A stretch of DNA of 7,298 nucleotides, taken from assembly GCA_030697085.1 (NCBI GenBank), contig JAUYQT010000618.1:1-7298 (forward strand). Direction: 5' to 3'. Below, in pieces: positions 1 to 5,619 of this stretch. This DNA is from Azonexus sp. Lineage in GTDB: Bacteria; Pseudomonadota; Gammaproteobacteria; Burkholderiales; Rhodocyclaceae. A program made the translations under genes and the position numbers. The notes beneath the pieces were generated by a model, which saw only the letters and a program-made list of their open reading frames with translations, did not search any database and was not told where the DNA came from. Within the stretch, counting starts at the first letter, position 1. Every line of letters starts with the position of its first letter.

Positions 1-472
1 GACGGACGCTGATCAAACTGGAATCGGTCAATTCGCCGATGCGGATGGCGCAGTCGATATTTTCATTCAACAGATCAACCAATCTATCGCTTAAATCCAG
101 GTTGACCGTAACCTCCGGATTAGTGCGCATAAAATCACCGACCAGCGGCGCGACATGCTGACGACCGAAACCGGAAGGCGCCGAGACGCGCAACTGCCCG
201 CTGGCGCGAATGCCGCCCAAGGACACCGCCGCTTCAGCATTGGCCAGATCGTTCAGGGCTTTCTGGCAATCTTCAAGGAAGGCCAGCCCCTCGAAAGTAA
301 TCGTCAGCTTGCGTGTGGTGCGCAGCAACAATTTGACGCCAAGACGGCTCTCCAGCGCATCCAGCCGCCGCCCGATGATGGCCGGAGTAACGCCTTCTGC
401 CCGGGCTGCAGCCGATAAACTCCCCCGGATAGCTGATGAAACAAAGGCTTCAATCTGCTTAAGTCGACTCAT
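1..472 (-). CDS. LysR-family transcriptional regulator, N-terminal part (cut by window edge)
   Basis: The reverse strand from the ATG at 472 stays open to the window edge, giving 157 residues. Residues 1-60 form the LysR winged helix-turn-helix: RGSLSAAARAEGVTPAIIGRRLDALE-type spacing followed by the family hallmark RLGVKLLLRTTRKL. After a linker helix (about 60-90), SGQLRVSAPSGFGRQHVAPLV begins the periplasmic-binding-protein-like effector domain. The end of that domain lies outside the window; usual family length is about 300 residues. It should be a cytoplasmic DNA-binding regulator that responds to a small molecule. It is divergent from aceB with a 109-base gap, the classic LysR arrangement in which the regulator controls the neighbouring gene and itself. 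The effector is unknown; glyoxylate, glycolate or acetate-derived metabolites would fit the context but are inference. On the reverse strand an AGG lies about 7 bases before the ATG. Family assignment is secure; the regulon is not. Confidence 0.93.
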   Translation of the reverse strand, partial: MSRLKQIEAFVSSAIRGSLSAAARAEGVTPAIIGRRLDALESRLGVKLLLRTTRKLTITFEGLAFLEDCQKALNDLANAEAAVSLGGIRASGQLRVSAPSGFGRQHVAPLVGDFMRTNPEVTVNLDLSDRLVDLLNENIDCAIRIGELTDSSLISVR

Positions 473-476
473 TTAA

Positions 477-487
477 TACCTGAGGTA
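477..487. promoter_or_regulatory. Perfect 11-bp palindrome in the lysR-aceB gap
   Basis: TACCT-G-AGGTA is a perfect dyad centred on 482. It lies only 5 bases from the start codon of the divergent LysR gene and includes that gene's likely Shine-Dalgarno bases. LysR proteins commonly bind imperfect dyads of T-N11-A type in such divergent gaps, so this is a plausible autoregulatory operator. A short palindrome may also be chance. Confidence 0.35.
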
Positions 488-511
488 AAAGATGAAATGA
501 TTTTAACGGGC

Positions 512-540
512 TTTTTATTGAATGGAAATAGCCATAAAAT
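512..540 (+). promoter_or_regulatory. Possible sigma-70-type promoter for aceB
   Basis: TAAAAT (535-540) is a reasonable -10 box. TTTTTA (512-517), 17 bases upstream, is a weak -35 box. Transcription would begin near 547, leaving a leader of about 35 bases with the CAGGAG ribosome site. A weak -35 is consistent with an activator-dependent promoter. If correct, it also excludes the in-frame ATG at 522 as the aceB start, since that codon would lie upstream of the transcript. Confidence 0.35.
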
Positions 541-581
541 TTGCGGCGTCGCATCAATTTACTCACTTATCAGGAGCTTCC

Positions 582-2180
582 ATGAGCCTCAACCTGCCGC
601 AAGGCGTGCAAATCACCGGTCCGATCAAAGCCGGCTACGAATCCATCCTGACCTTTGAAGCCCTCGAACTGGTCGCCAAGCTGCACCGCGCCGGCGAAGC
701 GCGTCGCCAGGAACTGCTCAAGGCCCGTATCGAACGCCAGGCCCGCATCGATGCCGGCGAAATGCCTGACTTCCTGCCGGAAACCGCCCACATCCGCGCC
801 GGCGACTGGAAGGTCGCCCCGGTGCCGCCGGCCCTGCACTGCCGCCGCGTCGAAATTACCGGCCCGGTCGAAGCCAAGATGATCATCAACGCCTTCAACT
901 CGGGCGCTGATTCCTACATGACCGACTTCGAGGATTCGAATTCCCCGAACTGGGACAACCAGATCCAGGGCCAGATCAACCTGTACAAGGCAATTCGCCG
1001 CGAACTCTCGTTCAAGGGCGACAACGGCAAGGAATACAAGCTCAACGACAAGATCGCCACGCTGCAGATCCGTCCGCGCGGCTGGCACCTTGATGAAAAG
1101 CATGTGCTGGTCGACGGCCAGCGCGTTGGCGGCGGCATTTTTGACTTCGCCGTGGTCTTCTTCCACAACGCCAAGGAACAGATCGCGCGCGGCGCCGGCC
1201 CCTTCTTCTACCTGCCGAAGATGGAAAGCCACCTCGAAGCCCGCCTATGGAACGACCTTTTCGTCATCGCCCAGGACCACATCGGTCTGCCGCAAGGCAC
1301 GATCAAGGCCACCGTGCTGGTCGAAACCATTCTCGCCACCTTCGAGATGGAAGAAATTCTCTACGAACTGCGCGAACACTCGGCTGGTTTGAACGCCGGT
1401 CGCTGGGACTACATTTTCTCCTGCATCAAGAAGTTCAAGAAGAACAAGGACTTCTGCCTGGCCCAGCGCAGCGCCATCACCATGGAAGTGCCGTTTATGC
1501 GCTCCTACGCGCTGGCTCTGGTCCAGGCCTGCCACAAGCGTGGCGCCCCGGCGATGGGCGGCATGTCGGCCCTGATCCCGATCAAGAACGACCCGGTTGC
1601 CAACGAAAAGGCGCTGGCCGGCATTCGCCATGACAAGACCCGTGACGCCAACGACGGCTACGACGGCGGCTGGGTAGCTCACCCGGGCCTGGTGCCGATC
1701 GCCATGGAAGAGTTCGTCAAGGTCCTCGGCGACAAGCCGAACCAGTTCGGCAAGCAGGTTGAAGGCAACTTCGGCCCGGCTCAATGGCTCGATTTCCAGC
1801 CGAGCACCCCGATCACCGAAGCCGGTCTGCGCAACAACATCAATGTCGGCATCCATTACCTCGGCAGCTGGCTGGCCGGCAACGGCTGCGTGCCGATCCA
1901 CAACCTGATGGAAGATGCGGCGACCGCTGAAATCTCCCGCTCGCAAGTGTGGCAGTGGGTGGTTTCGCCGAAGGGCATTCTCGACGATGGCCGCAAGGTG
2001 ACCGAAGAAATGGTTCGCCCGATGATCGCCGAGGAGCTACTCAAGGTGAAAGCAACGGTCACCGCTCAGGGCGAGGACACCGCCAGCTACGATCAAGCCG
2101 CTGTCATCTTCGACAAGATGTCACTGACCCCGGACTACCCGGAGTTCCTGACCTTGCCGCTGTATGAGGCAATGGAATAA
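582..2180 (+). CDS. aceB: Malate synthase A
   Basis: This enzyme condenses glyoxylate with acetyl-CoA and water to give malate and CoA, the second step of the glyoxylate shunt, in the cytoplasm and with Mg2+. The 532-residue product matches the usual isoform A length (about 530); isoform G is about 720. The family signature REHSAGLNAGRWDYIFS lies around residues 264-280. Expected active-site positions are present: Arg in QIRPRGWH (R164/R166 region), Glu248 in LVETI, Asp276 in RWDY, and the catalytic-base Asp445 in LMEDAATAEISR. The C-terminal plug domain is complete. The start at 582 is chosen over an in-frame ATG at 522 because AGGAG (572-576) sits 5 bases upstream and the protein then begins like other AceB proteins; the extra 20 residues resemble nothing. 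No isocitrate lyase gene (aceA) is adjacent. A divergent LysR gene lies upstream and probably regulates it. The reading frame is intact and function is near certain. Confidence 0.97.
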   Translation: MSLNLPQGVQITGPIKAGYESILTFEALELVAKLHRAGEARRQELLKARIERQARIDAGEMPDFLPETAHIRAGDWKVAPVPPALHCRRVEITGPVEAKMIINAFNSGADSYMTDFEDSNSPNWDNQIQGQINLYKAIRRELSFKGDNGKEYKLNDKIATLQIRPRGWHLDEKHVLVDGQRVGGGIFDFAVVFFHNAKEQIARGAGPFFYLPKMESHLEARLWNDLFVIAQDHIGLPQGTIKATVLVETILATFEMEEILYELREHSAGLNAGRWDYIFSCIKKFKKNKDFCLAQRSAITMEVPFMRSYALALVQACHKRGAPAMGGMSALIPIKNDPVANEKALAGIRHDKTRDANDGYDGGWVAHPGLVPIAMEEFVKVLGDKPNQFGKQVEGNFGPAQWLDFQPSTPITEAGLRNNINVGIHYLGSWLAGNGCVPIHNLMEDAATAEISRSQVWQWVVSPKGILDDGRKVTEEMVRPMIAEELLKVKATVTAQGEDTASYDQAAVIFDKMSLTPDYPEFLTLPLYEAME

Positions 2181-2218
2181 ATATCGGCAAAGACGCCCAG
2201 CTCTGACAGAGAATCAGT

Positions 2219-2253
2219 CAATGGAACGCCGGGGAAACCCGGCGTATTCATTG
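2219..2253 (+). terminator. Hairpin after aceB, probable terminator or 3'-end stabiliser
   Basis: ACGCCGGG (2226-2233) and CCCGGCGT (2238-2245) form a perfect 8-bp stem closed by a GAAA tetraloop. An outer CAATG/CATTG pair (2219-2223 with 2249-2253) extends it past a small internal loop. It starts 38 bases after the aceB stop. No run of T follows, so it is not a canonical intrinsic terminator; Rho-assisted termination or protection of the mRNA 3' end are alternatives. Confidence 0.5.
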
Positions 2254-2320
2254 GGGCCGCAAGCAAGCAATTGTCAGCATGATCGTGCTTCTTTTTCGAT
2301 CGATCACAAACAATCGCTAG

Positions 2321-2445
2321 GGAAGCACTGATTTAATCCGTTCTCCCTGAGCTTGTCGAAGTGCAATCCCAGTGTTTTCAGAGGCTTCGACAGGCTCAGC
2401 CCGAACGGTTCTGAATAAAACAGTTCTGAATAAATCAGCGTTTCC
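2321..2445. repeat. MITE-like nested inverted-repeat element
   Basis: About 125 bases with two nested arms. The outer arms, 2321-2338 and 2428-2445, match at 15 of 18 positions (GGAAxCxCTGATTTAxTC). The inner arms, 2338-2361 and 2385-2408, match at 20 of 24 (CCGTTC...CTGAGC.TGTCGAAG). A 23-base spacer (2362-2384) separates the inner arms. A TA lies just outside both outer arms one base away, which could be a TA target duplication. There is no coding capacity. From memory, the CTTCGACAGGCTCAG core resembles intergenic repeats common in proteobacterial genomes; copy number here cannot be checked. It is best viewed as a non-autonomous transposon remnant or REP/BIME-like unit. As RNA it would fold into a long hairpin. 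Confidence 0.65.
2408..2434. repeat. Short direct repeat inside the MITE-like element
   Basis: GTTCTGAATAAA occurs at 2408-2419 and again at 2423-2434, a 15-base period. Only the right half of the element has this insertion, so it explains the length difference between the two halves; it looks like a local slippage duplication. Confidence 0.7.
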
Positions 2446-2452
2446 TTAACGG

Positions 2453-2547
2453 TCGGTCGGACTTAAAGAATCGAAGCAAAAATCCGGCTGGGCGAAATCT
2501 GCACCGATCAGACGGATTTGCGGCCGATTTTCTTTAATTCTGACCGA
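2453..2547. repeat. Second long imperfect inverted repeat
   Basis: The outer arms TCGGTCGGACTTAAAGAA (2453-2470) and the complement of 2530-2547 match at 16 of 18 positions. An inner pair, AAATCCGGCTG (2480-2490) against the complement of 2509-2519, matches at 10 of 11. The loop is 2491-2508. It begins 8 bases after the MITE-like element and ends 48 bases before the promoter at 2595. Arm sequences differ from the first element, so it is a separate repeat, a degenerate mobile-element end pair, or a structured RNA. No frame crosses it. Confidence 0.55.
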
Positions 2548-2594
2548 TTGCCAGCACGGCGGCACGTACAAATATTCACTGCTGGGCCGCCCGC

Positions 2595-2625
2595 TTGACT
2601 CGCGACGCGCGCCCTATGCTATACA
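2595..2625 (+). promoter_or_regulatory. Extended -10 sigma-70-type promoter for the DUF3334 gene
   Basis: TTGACT (2595-2600) is a near-consensus -35 box and TATACA (2620-2625) a good -10 box. The spacer is 19 bases, longer than optimal, but is compensated by a TGC extended -10 (2617-2619). Transcription would start near 2632, giving a leader of about 30 bases before the ATG at 2663. Confidence 0.6.
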
Positions 2626-2662
2626 TATGCCCGTTATTTTTTGACTGGACTACTACAAAATT

Positions 2663-3349
2663 ATGAAAACATCAGAAGACTCCGTCGTATTCGGCACTGA
2701 AGACATTCTGCGCAGCCTGTGCGATTCAGTGACCAAGGTTCTCAGCATCGCGACCCAGAGCCCGATTCGCTATTCCGGCATGGTTCAACGCATCACAAAA
2801 ACCTGCCTGAAGCCAGATATCGGCTGTTTTGTACTATTTGATGGTGGCTTTTCTGGCCTGGTCGTCCTCAACTTCTCGGCTCAGTCCGCTCTGGAAGTTT
2901 ATGAGAGCTACCTGTTGAGCATGGGCATGGCGAAGAGTGAACTCGCTACCAGCCACACGGCGGACGAGGTCAGTAACGTAATGGGCGAACTGATGAATCA
3001 GATCGTCGGCGACTTCACCGGCAAGGTAGCGCGTGAGTTACAAACCCATATCACGCAGAATCAGCCGAAGATGCTCGTTCTCAACAAGCAGGTGATGTTG
3101 AGCGTGGACACCAATCTCGACAAACCCGAAGCACGGCGCGTCACCTTCTTCACCAGCCGCAACAATATTTTTTATCTGGAAATGGCCATCGACCGCACCG
3201 AATTCATCAAATTGAATGATTTTGAATCACTCGAAGCCCCCGATCCGGACGAAGTGATTGCGCAGGCCAACGCGCAGCAGCCGGCAAGATCGGCAGAAAC
3301 ACCCAAGACCGACGAACAGGACGACTTCCTCAAGTCGCTAGGCATGTAA
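2663..3349 (+). CDS. DUF3334-family protein, CheX/CheC-like with CheZ-like C-terminal peptide
   Basis: A soluble 228-residue protein without signal peptide or membrane segments, recognised from memory as DUF3334 (hallmarks MVQRITKTCLKPDIGCFVLFDG and GELMNQIVGDFTGK). The family has no established function. Residues 63-84 read like the strand-helix unit of CheX/CheC proteins (FSGLVVLNF then SALEVYESYL). Residues 105-135 fit the CheC/CheX/FliY phosphatase spacing [DS]-x3-E-x2-N-x22-P: N105, E109, N112, P135, with Asn in place of the first Asp/Ser. After the core (to about 190) comes a polar, Ala/Gln/Pro-rich linker, then QDDFLKSLGM at the end. This resembles the CheY-phosphate-binding end of E. 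coli CheZ (DDLLDSLGF), 6 of 9 identical. Inferred role: dephosphorylating or binding a CheY-like receiver. Its own promoter lies upstream. Start at 2663 has only a weak ribosome site (GGA, 13 bases away). Family call is fairly sure; biochemical role is a hypothesis. Confidence 0.85.
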   Translation: MKTSEDSVVFGTEDILRSLCDSVTKVLSIATQSPIRYSGMVQRITKTCLKPDIGCFVLFDGGFSGLVVLNFSAQSALEVYESYLLSMGMAKSELATSHTADEVSNVMGELMNQIVGDFTGKVARELQTHITQNQPKMLVLNKQVMLSVDTNLDKPEARRVTFFTSRNNIFYLEMAIDRTEFIKLNDFESLEAPDPDEVIAQANAQQPARSAETPKTDEQDDFLKSLGM

Positions 3350-3359
3350 AACACCGGCC

Positions 3360-3389
3360 GGGCACTTTTTTCCTTAAAAAGAGGTGCCC
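3360..3389 (+). terminator. Hairpin after the DUF3334 gene, possible attenuator
   Basis: GGGCAC (3360-3365) pairs with GTGCCC (3384-3389), and TTTTT (3366-3370) with AAAAA (3376-3380), leaving a GAG bulge (3381-3383) and a five-base loop. It starts 11 bases after the stop codon. The T-run is inside the stem rather than after it, so it is not a standard terminator on the plus strand. It may be a weak terminator or an mRNA-processing hairpin separating DUF3334 from the next gene. Confidence 0.4.
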
Positions 3390-3426
3390 AACCGCCCGCA
3401 GCGCGCCCCAGTCAGCCTTGGCAATT

Positions 3427-4365
3427 ATGGAAATCCTCATCGAGATCATCCTGAAAGCGGGCCGCTCGGCGGTTGAGCTTTCTTTATTTGTGTTGCTGCC
3501 GGTGATGGTCGTCATGCTCGCGCTGATGCGCCTGCTCGAAGCTCGCGGCGTGCTCGACTGGCTGGTGGTTAGACTGGCGCCGGCACTGAAACCGGTTGGG
3601 CTAACCGGGCTCGGTGTTTTTGCCGCCTTGCAGATCAACTTTGTCAGCTTTGCCGCCCCGATGGCGACGCTGACCATGATGGAACAACGCGGCGCTTCCG
3701 ACCGCCACATTGCCGCAACGCTGGCCATGGTATTTGCCATGGCGCAGGCCAATGCCGCCTTGCCGATGATGACGATGGGCCTGCATTTCGGCACCACGCT
3801 GCTCTACTCGATTGTCGGCGGGCTGGTCGCAGCTGCCGCCACCTATTATATTTTTGGCCGGGCGCTCTCGGCCGAAGAAGCGCGACTGGATGAAACGCTC
3901 AATCATCCGGTCGCAGAAAACGCCAAAGGGGTGCTCGACGTGATCAATCGGGCCGGCGCCGAAGCTTTCAAAATTGCCATCGGCGCCATCCCGATGCTCG
4001 TGCTTTCTCTCGTCATCGTCACCGCGCTACGCACTTCCGGCGCCATCGATAGCCTGACCCGCCTGATCGCCCCGCTATTGAGCACCGCCTCGATCGACCC
4101 TGCGCTGATTCTGCCCACACTGACCAAATACCTTGCCGGCGGCACGGCAATGATGGGCGTCATGGATGAAATGCGTCGAGCCGGCCAAGTCAGTGCCGAA
4201 CTACTCAACGCCAGTGCCGGCTTCCTGATTTCCCCGTTCGATTTGCCCGGTGTCGCCGTGCTGATCTCTGCCGGCCGTCGCGTTGCCGCTGTCTGGAAAC
4301 CAGCGGCCCTGGGCGCCTGCGTCGGCATCGCCGTGCGCACCCTTGGCCACATTATTACCCCCTGA
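3427..4365 (+). CDS. Nucleoside recognition (Gate) domain membrane protein, two Gate repeats
   Basis: A very hydrophobic 312-residue inner-membrane protein. Two homologous halves are visible: residues about 20-110 and 183-285. Each has a hydrophobic helix, then an amphipathic stretch ending in an AP motif (RGVLDWLVVRLAPALKPVGL at 40-59; SGAIDSLTRLIAPLLSTASI at 204-223), then a helix pair. This is the Gate ('nucleoside recognition') arrangement also found in SpmA/SpmB and nucleoside transporters. A soluble, acidic connector (about 146-170, AEEARLDETLNHPVAEN) joins the halves. Substrate is unknown; the family name does not prove nucleoside binding. The ATG at 3427 is preferred; an in-frame TTG at 3418 is possible, and neither has a strong ribosome site. 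The stop is 16 bases before lrgA on the same strand, so it probably shares an mRNA with lrgAB and may act with them. No clear promoter is seen in the 77-base gap upstream. Confidence 0.85.
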   Translation: MEILIEIILKAGRSAVELSLFVLLPVMVVMLALMRLLEARGVLDWLVVRLAPALKPVGLTGLGVFAALQINFVSFAAPMATLTMMEQRGASDRHIAATLAMVFAMAQANAALPMMTMGLHFGTTLLYSIVGGLVAAAATYYIFGRALSAEEARLDETLNHPVAENAKGVLDVINRAGAEAFKIAIGAIPMLVLSLVIVTALRTSGAIDSLTRLIAPLLSTASIDPALILPTLTKYLAGGTAMMGVMDEMRRAGQVSAELLNASAGFLISPFDLPGVAVLISAGRRVAAVWKPAALGACVGIAVRTLGHIITP

Positions 4366-4381
4366 ACAACCCAAGGCCACC

Positions 4382-4741
4382 ATGCTCTCCGCCCTCACCC
4401 AACTGCTGATCTTCCAACTCACCGGCGAAATCATCGCCCGTGGGCTGAACTTGCCGGTGCCCGGCCCGGTAATCGGCATGTTGCTACTTTTCATCGCCCT
4501 TGTGTTACGCGGTGGGCCCGGTCCGGAACTTCGCACGACCAGCCAAAATCTGCTCCAACACCTCTCGCTACTTTTTGTCCCCGCCGGCGCCGGCATCATG
4601 GTGCACCTGCATCGCGTCACCGAAGAATGGCTGCCGCTGCTGCTCTCGCTACTCATCAGCACATTGGCAACGCTGGTCGTCACCGCACTGGCGATGAAAC
4701 TTTGCCAGCGCGCACCCGCCGCACCGGAGGAGCAGCCATGA
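4382..4741 (+). CDS. lrgA: LrgA/CidA-family holin-like membrane protein
   Basis: A 119-residue inner-membrane protein with about four membrane segments. The conserved family motif LNLPVPGPVIGM is at residues 22-33, followed by the second membrane helix; VPAGAGIMVHL is the second conserved block (about 66-76). LrgA/CidA proteins are small oligomeric membrane proteins first described as holin/antiholin-like regulators of murein hydrolase export. Paired with LrgB they also act in uptake or release of small organic acids such as pyruvate in some bacteria. The start at 4382 has AAGG (4373-4376) 5 bases upstream and gives the normal family length; the frame is open further upstream, but that overlaps the Gate gene. 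The stop overlaps the lrgB start (ATGA), indicating translational coupling. The charged C-terminus (CQRAPAAPEEQP) is cytoplasmic by expectation. Whether it is closer to CidA, LrgA or YohJ is not resolvable by eye. Confidence 0.9.
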   Translation: MLSALTQLLIFQLTGEIIARGLNLPVPGPVIGMLLLFIALVLRGGPGPELRTTSQNLLQHLSLLFVPAGAGIMVHLHRVTEEWLPLLLSLLISTLATLVVTALAMKLCQRAPAAPEEQP

Positions 4742-5463
4742 CGCCGCCAATCAGCGAAATCTGGGTCTATCTCTCGGCCTCGCCACTACTCGGACTGACC
4801 ATCACGCTGCTCGCCTACCAGGGCGCTTTCTGGCTCTATCAGCGCACCGGTTGCAATCCGCTCGCCAATCCGGTGCTGATCGCGGTCAGCGTTTTAGTGC
4901 TTTTTTTGACGTTGACCGCAACCAGCTACGAAACCTACTTCGCCGGTGCCCAATTCGTCCACTTTCTCCTCGGGCCGGCCACGGTTGCCCTCGCCATTCC
5001 TCTTTACACCCAATTCCATCGCGTCCGCGCCATGTTGCTGCCGGTCGTCATCGGCCTGCTCGCCGGCAGCTTGACCGCCGTCATCTCGGCGGTGCTCGTC
5101 GGCCGGCTGTTTGGCGCCAGTTTATCGACCCAGCTTTCACTCGCCCCCAAATCCGTGACGACGCCGATTGCCATGGGTATTGCCGAACGTATCGGCGGCA
5201 TTCCCTCGCTGACCGCCGTGCTCGTCATCATCACCGGCATTCTTGGCGCAGTCGGCGCGCGCTATGTCTTTGATGCGATGAAACTACGCGATCCAGCCAT
5301 CCGCGGCTTCGCCATCGGCGTCGCCTCGCACGGTATCGGCACGGCGCGGGCCTTCCAGGTCAATGAGCAAAGCGGTGCCTTTGCAGCACTGGCAATGGGC
5401 CTGAACGGGGCGCTAACCGCCATCCTCGTGCCGCTGCTCGCCAACTGGTTGCATCTTCATTGA
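4738..5463 (+). CDS. lrgB: LrgB/CidB-family membrane protein
   Basis: A 241-residue polytopic inner-membrane protein, the normal LrgB size. Conserved family blocks are present: PKSVTTPIAMGIAERIGG (residues 137-154), HGIGTARA (198-205) and the final GLNGALTAILVPLL helix. Start at 4738 is set by the strong ribosome site GGAGGAG (4726-4732) and by the 4-base ATGA overlap with lrgA. LrgB works with LrgA. Characterised relatives include B. subtilis pyruvate transporter PftAB (YsbAB), E. coli YohJK and the plastid glycolate/glycerate transporter PLGG1, a fusion of LrgA and LrgB parts. The substrate here is therefore likely a small carboxylate, but this is inference from the family. It is the last gene of the tight same-strand group; a histidine kinase follows after 156 bases. 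No canonical terminator is seen in that gap. Confidence 0.93.
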   Translation: MTPPISEIWVYLSASPLLGLTITLLAYQGAFWLYQRTGCNPLANPVLIAVSVLVLFLTLTATSYETYFAGAQFVHFLLGPATVALAIPLYTQFHRVRAMLLPVVIGLLAGSLTAVISAVLVGRLFGASLSTQLSLAPKSVTTPIAMGIAERIGGIPSLTAVLVIITGILGAVGARYVFDAMKLRDPAIRGFAIGVASHGIGTARAFQVNEQSGAFAALAMGLNGALTAILVPLLANWLHLH

Positions 5464-5619
5464 GAACCTTGACGGCCATAAAACCAACGGCTGACCATCG
5501 GTTGATAGAAAAAATTGCCACCCCTGCGGTCAACCGGCAAAAGCAGGCAAAAAGCCCAAGCTGCCAAGTTAGGGTAAGTACCTATGGTCGGCAACACAGG
5601 CTAAGCCAAGAATAGCCCA
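5464..5619. other. Intergenic gap lrgB to histidine kinase
   Basis: These 156 bases hold no gene. A 7-bp pair CGGTTGA (5499-5505) and TCAACCG (5530-5536) could form a stem with a 24-base loop, but without a T-run it is not a convincing terminator. No good -35/-10 pair is seen, so the kinase may be expressed from an unrecognised or alternative-sigma promoter, or read through from lrgB. Confidence 0.5.

Noticed and set aside
155..476. Two plus-strand open frames of about 87 residues
   Set aside because: They are antisense to the clear LysR helix-turn-helix coding sequence and have no ribosome site or recognisable motif.
522..581. Upstream ATG giving malate synthase 20 extra residues
   Set aside because: No ribosome site, an upstream position relative to the likely transcript start, and no resemblance to AceB N-termini; ATG 582 has AGGAG at the right distance.
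570..1946. Two long open frames on the minus strand (570-1232 and 1245-1946)
   Set aside because: They lie opposite aceB, whose protein is unmistakable; GC-rich codon bias leaves antisense frames open, and the products show no family features.
2279..2320. 13-codon open frame upstream of the MITE-like element
   Set aside because: No ribosome site and no recognisable content; expected by chance in non-coding DNA.
3330..3906. Minus-strand frames opposite the start of the Gate gene
   Set aside because: The plus-strand product has coherent membrane topology and internal repeats; the antisense products do not.
4627..4737. N-terminal extension of LrgB into lrgA
   Set aside because: The extra 37 residues are lrgA read in another frame; ATG 4738 has a strong GGAGGAG site and the typical ATGA coupling.
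5584..5604. Six-codon open frame (MVGNTG) before the kinase, considered as a leader peptide
   Set aside because: An AGGG lies about 7 bases upstream, but the frame is too short and lacks a regulatory-codon pattern or attenuator hairpin.
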